Source of the DNA: Halorussus halobius | GTDB lineage: Archaea; Halobacteriota; Halobacteria; Halobacteriales; Haladaptataceae | DNA: 64,000 nt | NCBI RefSeq assembly: GCF_004765805.1 | Contig: NZ_SBIU01000003.1 | Span: 186,001-250,000 of the forward strand | Reading direction: 5' to 3' | In this document: positions 1 through 7,818 of the stretch, in pieces | Layout of the letters: each line of letters starts with the position of its first letter | Numbering within the stretch: position 1 is the stretch's first letter | Position numbers and translations under genes: made by a program | The notes under the pieces: model-generated | Told to the model about the DNA's origin: nothing | What the model saw: the letters and a program-made list of their open reading frames with translations, nothing else | Databases searched by the model: none

Positions 1-127
1 GCCCGGAACTGCTAATTCTCCGTCCGACGCCCGACGGGACGCCGAAGAGCCTGTCCGTTCGCAGGCGGCTTTCCGCAACTGCGGACTCGACCGGGCGTCG
101 TACTGGTTCGGCACTGAGAACCGAGTG

Positions 128-337
128 TCACCACCGCACCAGACCGAACAGCGCGCCCACCAGCGCGGCAACCCCGACCAGATACGGCCCGACCGCGTCG
201 AGGACGCCGGCAGTCGCCGCCCCGACGAACGCGACCGCGAGCAGTCCGACCGCGACGCCGAATCCGACCGGCGGCCGCTCCGTTCGGGCGTCGGCGTCGT
301 CCCCCTCGCCGAAGGCGTCGCGTCGCTCGTCGACCAT
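128..337 (-). CDS. Small two-helix membrane protein
   Basis: I do not recognise this 69-residue protein. An acidic, charged N-terminus (about residues 1-23) is followed by two hydrophobic stretches (about 25-46 and 49-68) ending in FGLVRW, so it is probably a small cytoplasmic-membrane protein. ATG at 337 is preferred to the GTG at 340 because an AT-rich box (around 361-369) lies about 28 bp upstream, as expected for a leaderless haloarchaeal mRNA. It follows dapE on the same strand after 91 bp and is probably transcribed separately. No function is inferred. Confidence 0.6.
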   Translation of the reverse strand: MVDERRDAFGEGDDADARTERPPVGFGVAVGLLAVAFVGAATAGVLDAVGPYLVGVAALVGALFGLVRW

Positions 338-428
338 CACGCTCCGAATCGGACGCCGCCGTCAAAAGTTCCCGCGTTCGACGCGAGTCGCGGCGAACGC
401 GTCGGGCCCTCGCACTGCTCGACGTCGG

Positions 429-1535
429 TCACCCGCACAGGGCCGCGAGCGCGTCCGCGAGCATCCCGGCCGCGCGCTCGACCTGGGGGACGCGGACGTA
501 CTCGCGGGGCGCGTGGGCCACCGCGCCCTCGTCGTCGGCCAGCGCGCCCGGCCCGAACACCACGGTCGGGGCGACCTGTGCGAAGTACGAGGCCTCGGTC
601 GCGGCCCCGAAGGGCCGCACCCGCCCGGCACCCGCCGCCCGGAGCGCCCCCACGACGTCGGCGTCCTCGGGCGTCTCGAACGCCCGCAGGAACGGGGTCT
701 CGCGCTCGGCGAGGCGCACGTCGACGGTCGCCTCGCTCGGCGTGCGCTCGGCGAGGTGGTCCGCGAGCGCCGCCCGGAAGCCGTCGGCGGTCTCGGGCGG
801 GACGGTCCGGCGGTCGACCACGAACGAGCAGTCGGCGGGCACCTGGTTCGTGGCGGTGCCGCCCTCGACGGTCGTGGGAACCAGCGTGGGCGCGCCCAGC
901 GCGTCGCTCGGGTCGGGCGCGTCCGGTCGGTCGTCGAACGAGTCGAGCGCCGCCAGCGCGTCGGCGGCGGCCCGAACCGCGTTGACGCCCGCCTCGGGTT
1001 CGGCGGCGTGGGCGTTCGCGCCGCCCACGGTCACCGCGGCCTGAAATCTGCCCTTCGCGGCGGTACAGACGTCGAGCTCCGTCGGCTCGCCGACGACGAC
1101 GGCGTCCGGAACCGGGCCGAGGTCGTCCCGGGCGTCGAAGTCGAGCGCGGCCGCACCCGTGGACGCCGTCTCCTCGTCGGGCGTGACCGCGAGGGTGACG
1201 CGCCCGCGGTCGACTTCCGCGCCGAGGAACGCCGCCAGCATCGCGGCCAGCGGCCCCTTGGCGTCACACGAACCCCGGCCCCGAATCACGTCTCCCTCCC
1301 GCTCGAACTCGACGTGGGGCGGCACGGTGTCGACGTGGGTGTTGAGGACGACGTGGGGTCCCGCGCGGTCCGCCTCCCGGACGGCGAGGGCGTTGCCGGC
1401 GTCGTCGACCGCGACCGAGACGTCGGCGGACGCGGCTTCGACCGTTTCGACGAGCAACTCGCGCATCCCGGTCGCGTCCTCGTGGGAGGGCGTCCGGACG
1501 GCGGTCTCGAGGAAGTCGACGGGGTCGAAACTCAT
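429..1535 (-). CDS. dapE: Succinyl-diaminopimelate desuccinylase (M20 metallopeptidase family)
   Basis: Cytoplasmic zinc hydrolase (368 aa) expected to remove succinate from N-succinyl-LL-diaminopimelate, the step before epimerisation in lysine synthesis. M20 metal-site motifs are visible in order: NTHVDTVPPH, GSCDAKGPLAAML, the catalytic Glu pair in PDEETAST, VGEPTELDV, and a late His in AHAPREYV. The start at 1535 overlaps the dapF stop by 4 bp. It is last in the dap operon, and that context is the main reason to prefer DapE over the closely related ArgE or LysK specificities, which sequence alone cannot separate. Confidence 0.88.
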   Translation of the reverse strand: MSFDPVDFLETAVRTPSHEDATGMRELLVETVEAASADVSVAVDDAGNALAVREADRAGPHVVLNTHVDTVPPHVEFEREGDVIRGRGSCDAKGPLAAMLAAFLGAEVDRGRVTLAVTPDEETASTGAAALDFDARDDLGPVPDAVVVGEPTELDVCTAAKGRFQAAVTVGGANAHAAEPEAGVNAVRAAADALAALDSFDDRPDAPDPSDALGAPTLVPTTVEGGTATNQVPADCSFVVDRRTVPPETADGFRAALADHLAERTPSEATVDVRLAERETPFLRAFETPEDADVVGALRAAGAGRVRPFGAATEASYFAQVAPTVVFGPGALADDEGAVAHAPREYVRVPQVERAAGMLADALAALCG

Positions 1536-2386
1536 GCGTGGCGGATTCGGCGGGGTTCGGGCGTCGACGCGAGTTCGCCCGCGAACTCGCGGACCGTCGG
1601 GCCGGTCAGGGTCGTCCGTCCGTCCCGGACGCCGACGTCGAGGCGGCCGCCCGGCGGGAACACCGCGACCGACTCGTCGTCGGTCAGTCCGAGCCTGTGG
1701 GCGACCACGCCGACGGCGACCGCGCCGGTGCCACACGACCGCGTCTCGCCCTCGACGCCGCGCTCGAAGGTGCGCTGGTCGAACCCGCCGTCGTCCCGGG
1801 GCGCGGCCAGCGTGACGTTCGCGCCCTCCGGGAAGACCTCGGCGTGACGGAGCGCTGGCGCGACCGCGTCGAGGTCGACGGCGTCCACGTCGTCGACGAA
1901 CGCGACCGCGTGCGGGACGCCGGTGTTCACCGCGGTCACCGCGAGGTCCGGGGCGTCCTCGCCGGCGACGACCTCCTCGACCAGCGGCTCGTCGCGGGCG
2001 AGCGGAACGTCCTCGGGCGCGAACGAGGCTCGACCCATCTCGATGGTCACGGCGTCGTCGCGGACCTCGGCGCGGCGAGTCCCGGCCTGCGTGTCGAGCA
2101 TGATGGCGTCCGCGCCCGTGCGCTCGGCGGCCCATCTGGCGGCACACCGCGCGCCGTTGCCACACATCGCGGCGGTCGAGCCGTCGGGCTGGACCAGCGT
2201 CATCACCGCGCGGGGCGGCGAGAACTGGGCTTCGAGCGCGAGGAACAGGACGCCGTCCGCGCCCACGCCCTCGGCCGGGTCACACACCTCGCGGGCGAAC
2301 GCCGCCCGGTCGGGGACGTACTCGTCGGCGTCCACGACCACGAAGTCGTTGTCGGTGCCGTGGTACTTCTCGTACGCGACGGTCAT
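1532..2386 (-). CDS. dapF: Diaminopimelate epimerase
   Basis: Converts LL- to meso-diaminopimelate without a cofactor, using two Cys residues as acid and base. Both are present: Cys75 in AAMCGNGARC and a second near residue 225 in GETRSCGTGAVA. The N-terminal YHGTDNDFVVVD motif is also typical, and 284 aa is the usual family length. ATG at 2386 overlaps the lysA stop and the gene's own stop overlaps the dapE start, so translation is probably coupled on both sides. Confidence 0.95.
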   Translation of the reverse strand: MTVAYEKYHGTDNDFVVVDADEYVPDRAAFAREVCDPAEGVGADGVLFLALEAQFSPPRAVMTLVQPDGSTAAMCGNGARCAARWAAERTGADAIMLDTQAGTRRAEVRDDAVTIEMGRASFAPEDVPLARDEPLVEEVVAGEDAPDLAVTAVNTGVPHAVAFVDDVDAVDLDAVAPALRHAEVFPEGANVTLAAPRDDGGFDQRTFERGVEGETRSCGTGAVAVGVVAHRLGLTDDESVAVFPPGGRLDVGVRDGRTTLTGPTVREFAGELASTPEPRRIRHA

Positions 2387-3771
2387 CGATCCACCTCCTG
2401 TTCTACCCGCACGACGTCCGCGACCGTCTCGCGCCGCCGGGCCAGCGAGGCCGTCCCGCCGTCGAGGACGACCGACGCCGGCCGGGGCCGAGAGTTGTAG
2501 TGGCTCGCCATCTCGTAGCCGTAGGCTCCGGCGTTGCCAACCGCGAGCAGGTCGCCCCGCTCGGGGTCGGGCAGCCAGTGGTCGCCGAAGGAGTCGGCGC
2601 TCTCGCAGACGGGCCCGGCGACGGTCACCTCGCGCTCGGGGCGACCGACCGCGTCGCCGCGTCCGTCCGCCCCGGCGTCGACGCTCCCGTCCGCGCCGGC
2701 GTCGGCCGAGACGTTCCGGACCTCGTGGTGGGCGTCGTAGATGGCGGGCCGAGCGAGCGCGGTCATCCCCGCGTCGACCCCCGCGACGACGCCCGAGGGC
2801 ACGTCCTTGACCGTGTTGACCTCGGTCAGCAGGACCCCGGCGTCGGCCACGAGGTAGCGGCCGGGTTCGACCGCGAGCGCTGCGTCGACCTCGCCCAGCG
2901 CCTCGCGGGTCGCGGCCGCGACCGCCCCGAGGTCGAGCGGGTCGTCCTCGGGTCGGTAGGGGACGCCGAAGCCGCCGCCGACGTCGACGAACTCGAGGGA
3001 CGCGCCGCGCGCGGTCACGTCCCGCGCGAGCTCGCCCATCCGCGAGACGAGTTCCCGATGGGTCGAGAGGTCCTCGCCCGAGATGCCGCTGCCGGCGTGG
3101 GCGTGGAGACCCACGAGGTCGAATCGCTCGCTCGCGTCGACCGCCACCTCGGCGGCGCGGTCGTAGGGCACGCCGAACTTGGCGTCCGCGCCGGTCGCGA
3201 CCTTCTCGTGGTGGCCCGCGCCCACGCCCGGATTGACCCGGACGCATATCCGCCCGTCGTAGCCACGCTCGGCGAGGCGGTCGAGGGTGTCGACCGCGCC
3301 CGCCGTGACGGTGAGGTCGGGGTGCTCGTCGGCGAACTCGACCGCGGCGTCGAGGTCACGTGCCGGCGGGTTGACCGCGGTGTAGTGGACGCGCTCGGCC
3401 GGGACGCCAGCGCTCGGCTCGTCGCTTTCGGCCGGCGAATTCCGGGCGCGCCGGGCCTCGCCGGCGTTCAGGGCTCGCGCCAACTCGCCCGCCGACGCGC
3501 ACTCGACGCCCGCGCCCTCGTCGGCGAGGGCCTCGAGGACGGGTCGGGCCGCGTTGGCCTTCGCGGCGTAGAAGATTTCGGCGTCGGGGAAGGCGTCGGC
3601 CATCCGGCGGTAGTTCTGCCGTGCGCGGTCGAGGTCGAGGACGTAGAGGGGCGCGCCGTACTCGGCGGCGAGGTCGGCGAGCCGGTCGGCCGACCAGTCG
3701 CCGAGCCGTCGTACCGGCGGATTCTGTCCGGAGTCGCCGGCCTCGCCACCGTCGGTAGTTCGGGCGCTCAT
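2383..3771 (-). CDS. lysA: Diaminopimelate decarboxylase
   Basis: PLP-dependent enzyme (462 aa) making L-lysine from meso-diaminopimelate. The N-terminal alanine-racemase-type barrel carries the PLP lysine, K71 in FYAAKANAARP, then HAHAGSGI and DVGGGFGVPY, and the phosphate/substrate region EPGRYLVADAG. The C-terminal domain has the conserved CESADSFG and GAYGYEMASHYN. A short Ser/Glu/Pro-rich insert near residues 110-125 and an Asp/Gly-rich insert near 370 look like acidic surface additions. It overlaps dapD (start side) and dapF (stop side) by 4 bp each. Confidence 0.95.
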   Translation of the reverse strand: MSARTTDGGEAGDSGQNPPVRRLGDWSADRLADLAAEYGAPLYVLDLDRARQNYRRMADAFPDAEIFYAAKANAARPVLEALADEGAGVECASAGELARALNAGEARRARNSPAESDEPSAGVPAERVHYTAVNPPARDLDAAVEFADEHPDLTVTAGAVDTLDRLAERGYDGRICVRVNPGVGAGHHEKVATGADAKFGVPYDRAAEVAVDASERFDLVGLHAHAGSGISGEDLSTHRELVSRMGELARDVTARGASLEFVDVGGGFGVPYRPEDDPLDLGAVAAATREALGEVDAALAVEPGRYLVADAGVLLTEVNTVKDVPSGVVAGVDAGMTALARPAIYDAHHEVRNVSADAGADGSVDAGADGRGDAVGRPEREVTVAGPVCESADSFGDHWLPDPERGDLLAVGNAGAYGYEMASHYNSRPRPASVVLDGGTASLARRRETVADVVRVEQEVDR

Positions 3772-4601
3772 TCTCGCAACGCCTCCTCTCGCTCGACGCC
3801 GGCCATCGTGGTCTCTTCGAGGTCCATCGCGACCACGGCGGGCTTGTACGCCCCGCCGTCGAACAGGTCGTGATCGCCGACCGACGACTCCACGAACCGG
3901 GTGAACGCCCGGCGCTCGGGCGGGAGTCGACCGTAGAGGACCTCCTCCTCGACGAGGTCGTACACCGGAATCCGGGGCGTGAGCAGGGTGTTCTCGGCGA
4001 CCACCGAGTTCTCCCCGACCACGAACCCCGAGGTGACCCGACAGCCAGCGCCCAGCGACGCGCCGTCCTCCACGACGACCGGCGCGTCCTCGACGGGTTC
4101 GAGGACGCCGCCGATCAGGGTGTTCGCGCCAAGCTTGACGTTCGCGCCGATTTGGGCGCACGACCCCACCGTGTCGCACGAATCCACGAGCGCGCCGTCG
4201 CCGACGTGCGCGCCGATATTTACGAAGCTCGGACTCATCAGGATGGCGTCCGCACCGACGTAGGCACCGCGCCGCAGGACCGTCCCGTCGGGCGTGTTGC
4301 GCGTCCCGCGCCCGGGCAAGTCGGCCGTCTCCCGCAGCGGCAGGACGTCGTGGTAGGTCACGTCGCCGTACTCCCGGCCGACGATGTCCCGGAGGCCGAA
4401 GGTGAGCAAAATGGCCTGCTTGACCCACTCGTTGGCCTCCCACGACCCGTCGCGCTTCTCGGCCGCCCGAACCTCGCCGGTCTCGAGCGCGTCGAGGAAC
4501 GCGTCGAGCGTCGAGAGTTCGCCGGCTTCCGCGTCCTCGGCGGTCAGTACTCCCTCGTCGTATCGGTGCCACATGCCCCGTATCTCGGATTCCAGGCTCA
4601 T
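3768..4601 (-). CDS. dapD: Tetrahydrodipicolinate N-succinyltransferase
   Basis: Succinylates tetrahydrodipicolinate with succinyl-CoA, committing the pathway to the succinylase branch. The 277-aa protein has a helical N-terminal domain and then a left-handed beta-helix of hexapeptide repeats (about residues 110-215: for example VNIGAHVGDGALVDS, GANTLIGG, GENSVVAENT). No dapC aminotransferase is in the operon; a promiscuous aminotransferase elsewhere is the usual solution. ATG at 4601 overlaps the dapB stop. Confidence 0.92.
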   Translation of the reverse strand: MSLESEIRGMWHRYDEGVLTAEDAEAGELSTLDAFLDALETGEVRAAEKRDGSWEANEWVKQAILLTFGLRDIVGREYGDVTYHDVLPLRETADLPGRGTRNTPDGTVLRRGAYVGADAILMSPSFVNIGAHVGDGALVDSCDTVGSCAQIGANVKLGANTLIGGVLEPVEDAPVVVEDGASLGAGCRVTSGFVVGENSVVAENTLLTPRIPVYDLVEEEVLYGRLPPERRAFTRFVESSVGDHDLFDGGAYKPAVVAMDLEETTMAGVEREEALRE

Positions 4602-5437
4602 CGGTCGCTCCCTCCGCGTTCGTCGGTCGCGTCGCGTTCGTCGGTCGCCTCGGCGTCCGCGCTCACCGCGTCCGCGAACTCGTACCGGCCGGGGTCGCGG
4701 CCCGCCAACCAGACCGCGGCGTCGAGCGCGCCCTCGGCGAACACGCCCCGGTCCTCGGCCCGGTGGGTCAGTCGCACTTCCTCGTGGTTGCCCGCGAGCA
4801 ACACCTCGTGTTCGCCGGTTATCGACCCGGCGCGGCGGGCGTGGACGCCGACTTCGCCCGCCGCGCGCGGGGCCTCGCCCTCGCGGCCGTGGACGCGCTC
4901 GGGGTCGTCGGGTCGGGCGTCCTCGACGGTCTCCAGAATCGTCTTCGCGGTGCCGCTCGGGGCGTCGCGCTTCCGGTTGTGGTGGGTCTCGGTCACCTCG
5001 ACGTCGTAGCCGGGGAGGTCGGCCACGGCCGACTCGACCGCCGACACCAGCGCGTGGACGCCCCGGCCGAAGTTCGCGGCCTTCAGGACGGGCGCGCGCT
5101 CGGCCGACTCCCGGAGGGCCTGCTCGCCCTCGTCGTCGAACCCCGTGGTGCCGACCACGCTGGCGACGCCCGCCTCGGCGGCGGCCGCGACGTACTCGAC
5201 GCTGCTCGCCGGGCCGGTGAAGTCCACCAGCGCGTCGGGGTCGCGCTCGGCGAGCAGTCGGTCGAGGTCGCGCGCGGGTTCGACCGGGACGGCGTCGAGG
5301 TCGCGCGCGTCCTCGCGGTCGCTCGCATCGCGTGCGACCGCGAACGCGACCGAGACGTCCTCGCGGTCGCTCGCGGCGTCGAGTACCGCGCGGCCCATTC
5401 GCCCGGTCGCCCCGGTGACTGCGAGGTCTACGCCCAT
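4598..5437 (-). CDS. dapB: 4-hydroxy-tetrahydrodipicolinate reductase
   Basis: NAD(P)H-dependent reductase (279 aa). A Rossmann motif at the N-terminus (VTGATGRMGRAVLDA) is followed by VDFTGPASSVEY and GTTGFDDE, and the catalytic segment ETHHNRKRDAPSGTAKT carries the conserved His pair and Lys. The frame stays open upstream to 5515, but ATG at 5437 places the nucleotide-binding motif at the expected distance and leaves a 25-bp gap after dapA. The stop overlaps the dapD start. Confidence 0.94.
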   Translation of the reverse strand: MGVDLAVTGATGRMGRAVLDAASDREDVSVAFAVARDASDREDARDLDAVPVEPARDLDRLLAERDPDALVDFTGPASSVEYVAAAAEAGVASVVGTTGFDDEGEQALRESAERAPVLKAANFGRGVHALVSAVESAVADLPGYDVEVTETHHNRKRDAPSGTAKTILETVEDARPDDPERVHGREGEAPRAAGEVGVHARRAGSITGEHEVLLAGNHEEVRLTHRAEDRGVFAEGALDAAVWLAGRDPGRYEFADAVSADAEATDERDATDERGGSDR

Positions 5438-5462
5438 GGGTTTCGCTCCGCACGTAGTCGAT

Positions 5463-6371
5463 TCATGGTCGTACCTCAGTCGGTTCGTCCGATAACTCGC
5501 CGAGGATACCCGCAAGTTCTGCGCGGTGCTCCTCGGCGAGTCGGGTCAGCGGCGACCGGAGGTGGCCCGGCCCGTAGCCCCGAATCGCCATCGCCTCCTT
5601 GACCGGGATGGGGTTGGTCTCGACGAACAGCGCGCGGAACAGGGGCGCGAGTTCCTCGTGAATCTCGCGGGCCTCGCCGAACTCGCCCGACCGCGCGGCC
5701 TCGACCAGCGCGGCGGTGCGCTCGGGTTCGACGTTGGCGGCCACGCTGATGGCCCCCGTCGCGCCCAGCGAGAGCATCGGGAGCGTGAGGTAGTCGTCGC
5801 CCGACAGCACCGAAAAGGCCTCGTCGCGGGTGCGCTCTATCACCTCGCCGATTCGGGCGAGGTCGCCGCTCGCGGCCTTGTAGCCAACGACGTTCTCGTG
5901 GCGGGCCAGCGAGGCGGCGGTCTCGACCGCGATGTTGCGCCCGGTGCGCGAGGGGACGTTGTAGATAATCTGGGGCAGGTCCACCTCGTCGGCGACGGTC
6001 CGGTAGTGGCGCTCCATTCCCTCGGGCTCGGGCTTGTTGTAGTACGGCGAGATGAGCAACAGGGCGTCGGCCCCGGCGTCGGCCGACCGCCGGGCGAGTT
6101 CGAGCGCCTCGCGGGTGTTGTTGCTCCCCGCGCCCGCGACGACGGGCACGTCGACCGCCTCGGCGACCGCCTCGACCACTGCGACGTGTTCGTCGTGGTC
6201 GAGGGTCGCGCTCTCGCCGGTCGAGCCGACCGGGACGAGGCCGTCGACCCCGGCGTCTTCGAGGCGCTGGGCGTCGTCGCGGAGCTGTTCGAAGTCGATG
6301 CTGTCGTCGGGTCGGAACGGGGTCGTCATCGCGGGATAGACCCCGGCGAAGGGTTCGTCGGTAGCTGTCAT
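5463..6371 (-). CDS. dapA: 4-hydroxy-tetrahydrodipicolinate synthase
   Basis: Class I aldolase-type TIM barrel (302 aa) condensing pyruvate with aspartate semialdehyde, the first committed step of the pathway. Visible residues are GSTGESATL (Thr51 region), the Tyr in IIYNVPSRTGRN, and the Schiff-base Lys165 in VVGYKAASGD. This is the first gene of the six-gene dap operon. The frame is open upstream to 6671, but that part has no aldolase-like content, so ATG at 6371 is chosen. No clear TATA box lies at the leaderless distance; the best AT-rich site is near 6583-6595, which would give a long leader. Feedback control by lysine cannot be judged from sequence. Confidence 0.94.
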   Translation of the reverse strand: MTATDEPFAGVYPAMTTPFRPDDSIDFEQLRDDAQRLEDAGVDGLVPVGSTGESATLDHDEHVAVVEAVAEAVDVPVVAGAGSNNTREALELARRSADAGADALLLISPYYNKPEPEGMERHYRTVADEVDLPQIIYNVPSRTGRNIAVETAASLARHENVVGYKAASGDLARIGEVIERTRDEAFSVLSGDDYLTLPMLSLGATGAISVAANVEPERTAALVEAARSGEFGEAREIHEELAPLFRALFVETNPIPVKEAMAIRGYGPGHLRSPLTRLAEEHRAELAGILGELSDEPTEVRP

Positions 6372-6695
6372 CGGTGTGGGTTGTGGGAAACGCCGGACGC
6401 TGGTGGAGTGGTGATACAGAACGAGGACGGCCCGCGACGGGTGTGCCACGCCCGCCGGGGACCACCGTCTACCGGAATTTTGTGCGTTTCCGCCCGGCAA
6501 AACCGACCGACCCGCCGCTGGTCGCGCTCGCGCGACCGACTGCGGCGGCGTCGGAGTGCATGTACAGTTCTGATTCGTGCCGGCACTTAACTCTTTGTCT
6601 TCGAATCTCGGTCGTCGTTCGGGGACACGGTTCGACTCGGTCGCGCTTCGCCGAGCGCGGGCGGGGCACACTGACTCGGTTTTTCACGGTCGGCG

Positions 6696-6732
6696 CGCGC
6701 TGGCGCGACCCGTCAGTGGTCGCCCCAACGCG
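6696..6732. repeat. Dispersed hairpin element, copy 1
   Basis: The arms 6696-6710 and 6718-6732 pair at 13 of 15 positions around a 7-nt loop. The core TGGCGCGA is shared with hairpins at 27511-27537 and 54426-54460, so this is one member of a dispersed family. Downstream, the 16-mer at 6726-6741 matches 54076-54091 at 15 of 16 positions, and the 11-mer at 6768-6778 matches 54123-54133 exactly. Confidence 0.6.
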
Positions 6733-6741
6733 TGCGAGGGA

Positions 6742-6765
6742 GGCGAGCGCGTTTAGGCGCTCGCC
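6742..6765. repeat. Perfect 9-bp stem hairpin
   Basis: Arms 6742-6750 and 6757-6765 are exact reverse complements with a 6-nt loop (GTTTAG). It sits 9 bp after the copy-1 dispersed hairpin. It could be a transcription end signal or a structural part of the repeat; no U-tract follows on either strand. Confidence 0.5.
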
Positions 6766-6846
6766 GAGGCTGGGGAGGGGTGAGGCCCGCCGTCGCGGTG
6801 CGGGTGCGGGTGCGGGGCTGTGCGGCTGTGGTGCTGTCCCCTCGGT

Positions 6847-6867
6847 GGACTGAAAGGGCGAGGCGGG
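6847..6867 (+). repeat. Dispersed 21-mer, copy 1
   Basis: This 21-bp sequence starting GGACTGAA recurs with one mismatch in inverted orientation at 27427-27447. Both copies are intergenic and lie within about 150 bp of the TGGCGCGA hairpin. Confidence 0.55.
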
Positions 6868-6881
6868 CTCGCGCAACGCTT

Positions 6882-6956
6882 GGTCGCCTCAGCGTGGCAA
6901 CTATTTCGCGGCTCGGGCGGTGTGGAGAGAGCCGCGAAATATCCCGCTGAGCGACC
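6882..6956. repeat. Long imperfect inverted repeat
   Basis: The core is a perfect 12-bp inverted repeat (6903-6914 with 6929-6940, 14-nt loop). The outer arms also pair (CTCAGCG at 6888-6894 with CGCTGAG at 6945-6951, plus flanking GGTCGC/GCGACC), with extra bases on the left arm. It may be a cruciform, a miniature mobile-element remnant or a structured transcript. Confidence 0.5.
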
Positions 6957-6958
6957 GC

Positions 6959-7083
6959 GAGCGCGCCGAGGGCTTTCGAGGAGTTGGTTGCAGTCCTGTT
7001 GTCACAGAGCGCGCCGAGGGCGTTCGAGGCTGTGATTGCGGTTCAAGCGTTGTCACAGAGCGGTCCCAGGGCGGTCGGCGAGT
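6959..7083. repeat. Degenerate tandem repeat, about 2.5 units of 48-51 bp
   Basis: Units begin at 6959, 7007 and 7058 with GAGCGCGCCGAGGG-like sequence. The first two end in TTGTCACA immediately before the next unit; the third is truncated and diverged. It ends about 17 bp before the TATA box of the phosphoesterase gene. Confidence 0.5.
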
Positions 7084-7099
7084 CCACCGTAAACGAGGA

Positions 7100-7108
7100 G
7101 CTTTATCC
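7100..7108 (+). promoter_or_regulatory. TATA box of the phosphoesterase gene
   Basis: GCTTTATCC is centred about 29 bp before the ATG at 7133, the spacing of a leaderless haloarchaeal transcript. Confidence 0.55.
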
Positions 7109-7132
7109 TTCGGCCCGCCAAAGCCGCGACCG

Positions 7133-7774
7133 ATGCTCGTCCTCGGAGACGCCCACGCCGACGACCCCGCCCGGCGACGCGCGCTGTTCGCCGCCTACCG
7201 GGCCGCCGACGCCGACGTCGCGCTCCAGCTCGGCGACCTGCTCTGTTACGACCTGCCGATTCCGACCTACTTCGTCGCCGGCAACAACGAGGACTTCGAC
7301 GTGGTCGAGGCGCTCCGGCACGGCCGCGTCGAGAGCTCCGACGTCGACGGCGTCACCCTGCTGGCGGGCGACGTCGTCGAAATCGAGGGCCTTCGAGTCG
7401 CGGGACTGTCGGGCAACTTCGCGCCGACCCAGTTCGAGCGCCCCCGGCCGAACCTGCAGGGCGAGCGCAGGCGACACTTCGTCCGCGACGACGTGGAGGC
7501 GGCCAAGCAGCTCTCGGACGTCGACGTGCTGTTGACTCACGAGGCACCCCACGGGCTGCCCGTCACCGAGTCCTACGAGGTGGGCTGTGAGCACGTCGAC
7601 GAACTCCTCGACGCGCTCGACCCCGACCTCTGTCTGGTCGGCCACCACCACGAACACGCCGAGACGACGTACGGCGACACCCGCGTCGTCGGCCTCGCGC
7701 CGGCGTGGGAGCGCTACTACGAACTCGACCCCGAGACGCTCGAACTGACCAGCCAGCCGACGCCCGAGGCGTAG
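7133..7774 (+). CDS. Metallophosphoesterase
   Basis: A 213-aa calcineurin-like phosphoesterase. Metal-binding motifs appear in order: the N-terminal GDAHAD, LQLGDLLCYD, VAGNNEDF (in place of GNHD), LLTHEAPHG and VGHHHEHAE. The compact single domain resembles archaeal phosphodiesterases of the YfcE/MJ0936 type, but the substrate is unknown. ATG at 7133 is chosen because it follows the TATA box at leaderless distance and begins MLVLGDAH, directly at the first motif. It is convergent with rad50. Confidence 0.85.
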   Translation: MLVLGDAHADDPARRRALFAAYRAADADVALQLGDLLCYDLPIPTYFVAGNNEDFDVVEALRHGRVESSDVDGVTLLAGDVVEIEGLRVAGLSGNFAPTQFERPRPNLQGERRRHFVRDDVEAAKQLSDVDVLLTHEAPHGLPVTESYEVGCEHVDELLDALDPDLCLVGHHHEHAETTYGDTRVVGLAPAWERYYELDPETLELTSQPTPEA

Positions 7775-7818
7775 GTCGCCCCAGCGCGCCGGTGGCCGGT
7801 ACGGGGCCGGGGGTCAGG

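Larger units (their letters stand above)
6372..7132. other. 761-bp gene-free region rich in hairpins and repeats
   Basis: Lies between divergent dapA and the phosphoesterase gene. I see no convincing protein: the longest open frames lack recognisable motifs and are biased toward Arg and Pro. It holds two neighbouring hairpins (6696-6732 and 6742-6765), a GC-rich tract built on GCGGGT (about 6795-6835), a dispersed 21-mer (6847-6867), a 12-bp inverted repeat inside a larger imperfect palindrome (6882-6956), and two and a half tandem units of about 50 bp (6959-7083). Parts match sequence near 27.4 and 54.1 kb. Confidence 0.6.

Noticed and set aside
6372..6600. Lysine riboswitch ahead of dapA
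   Set aside because: No resemblance to the conserved L-box core was seen, and this riboswitch class is not known from archaea.
6469..6876. Minus-strand frame of 135 codons upstream of dapA, including a short Lys/Arg-ending segment that might be a leader peptide
   Set aside because: No domain and no promoter at a fitting distance; the content is dictated by the GC-rich repeats. Leader-peptide attenuation is not established for haloarchaeal lysine operons.
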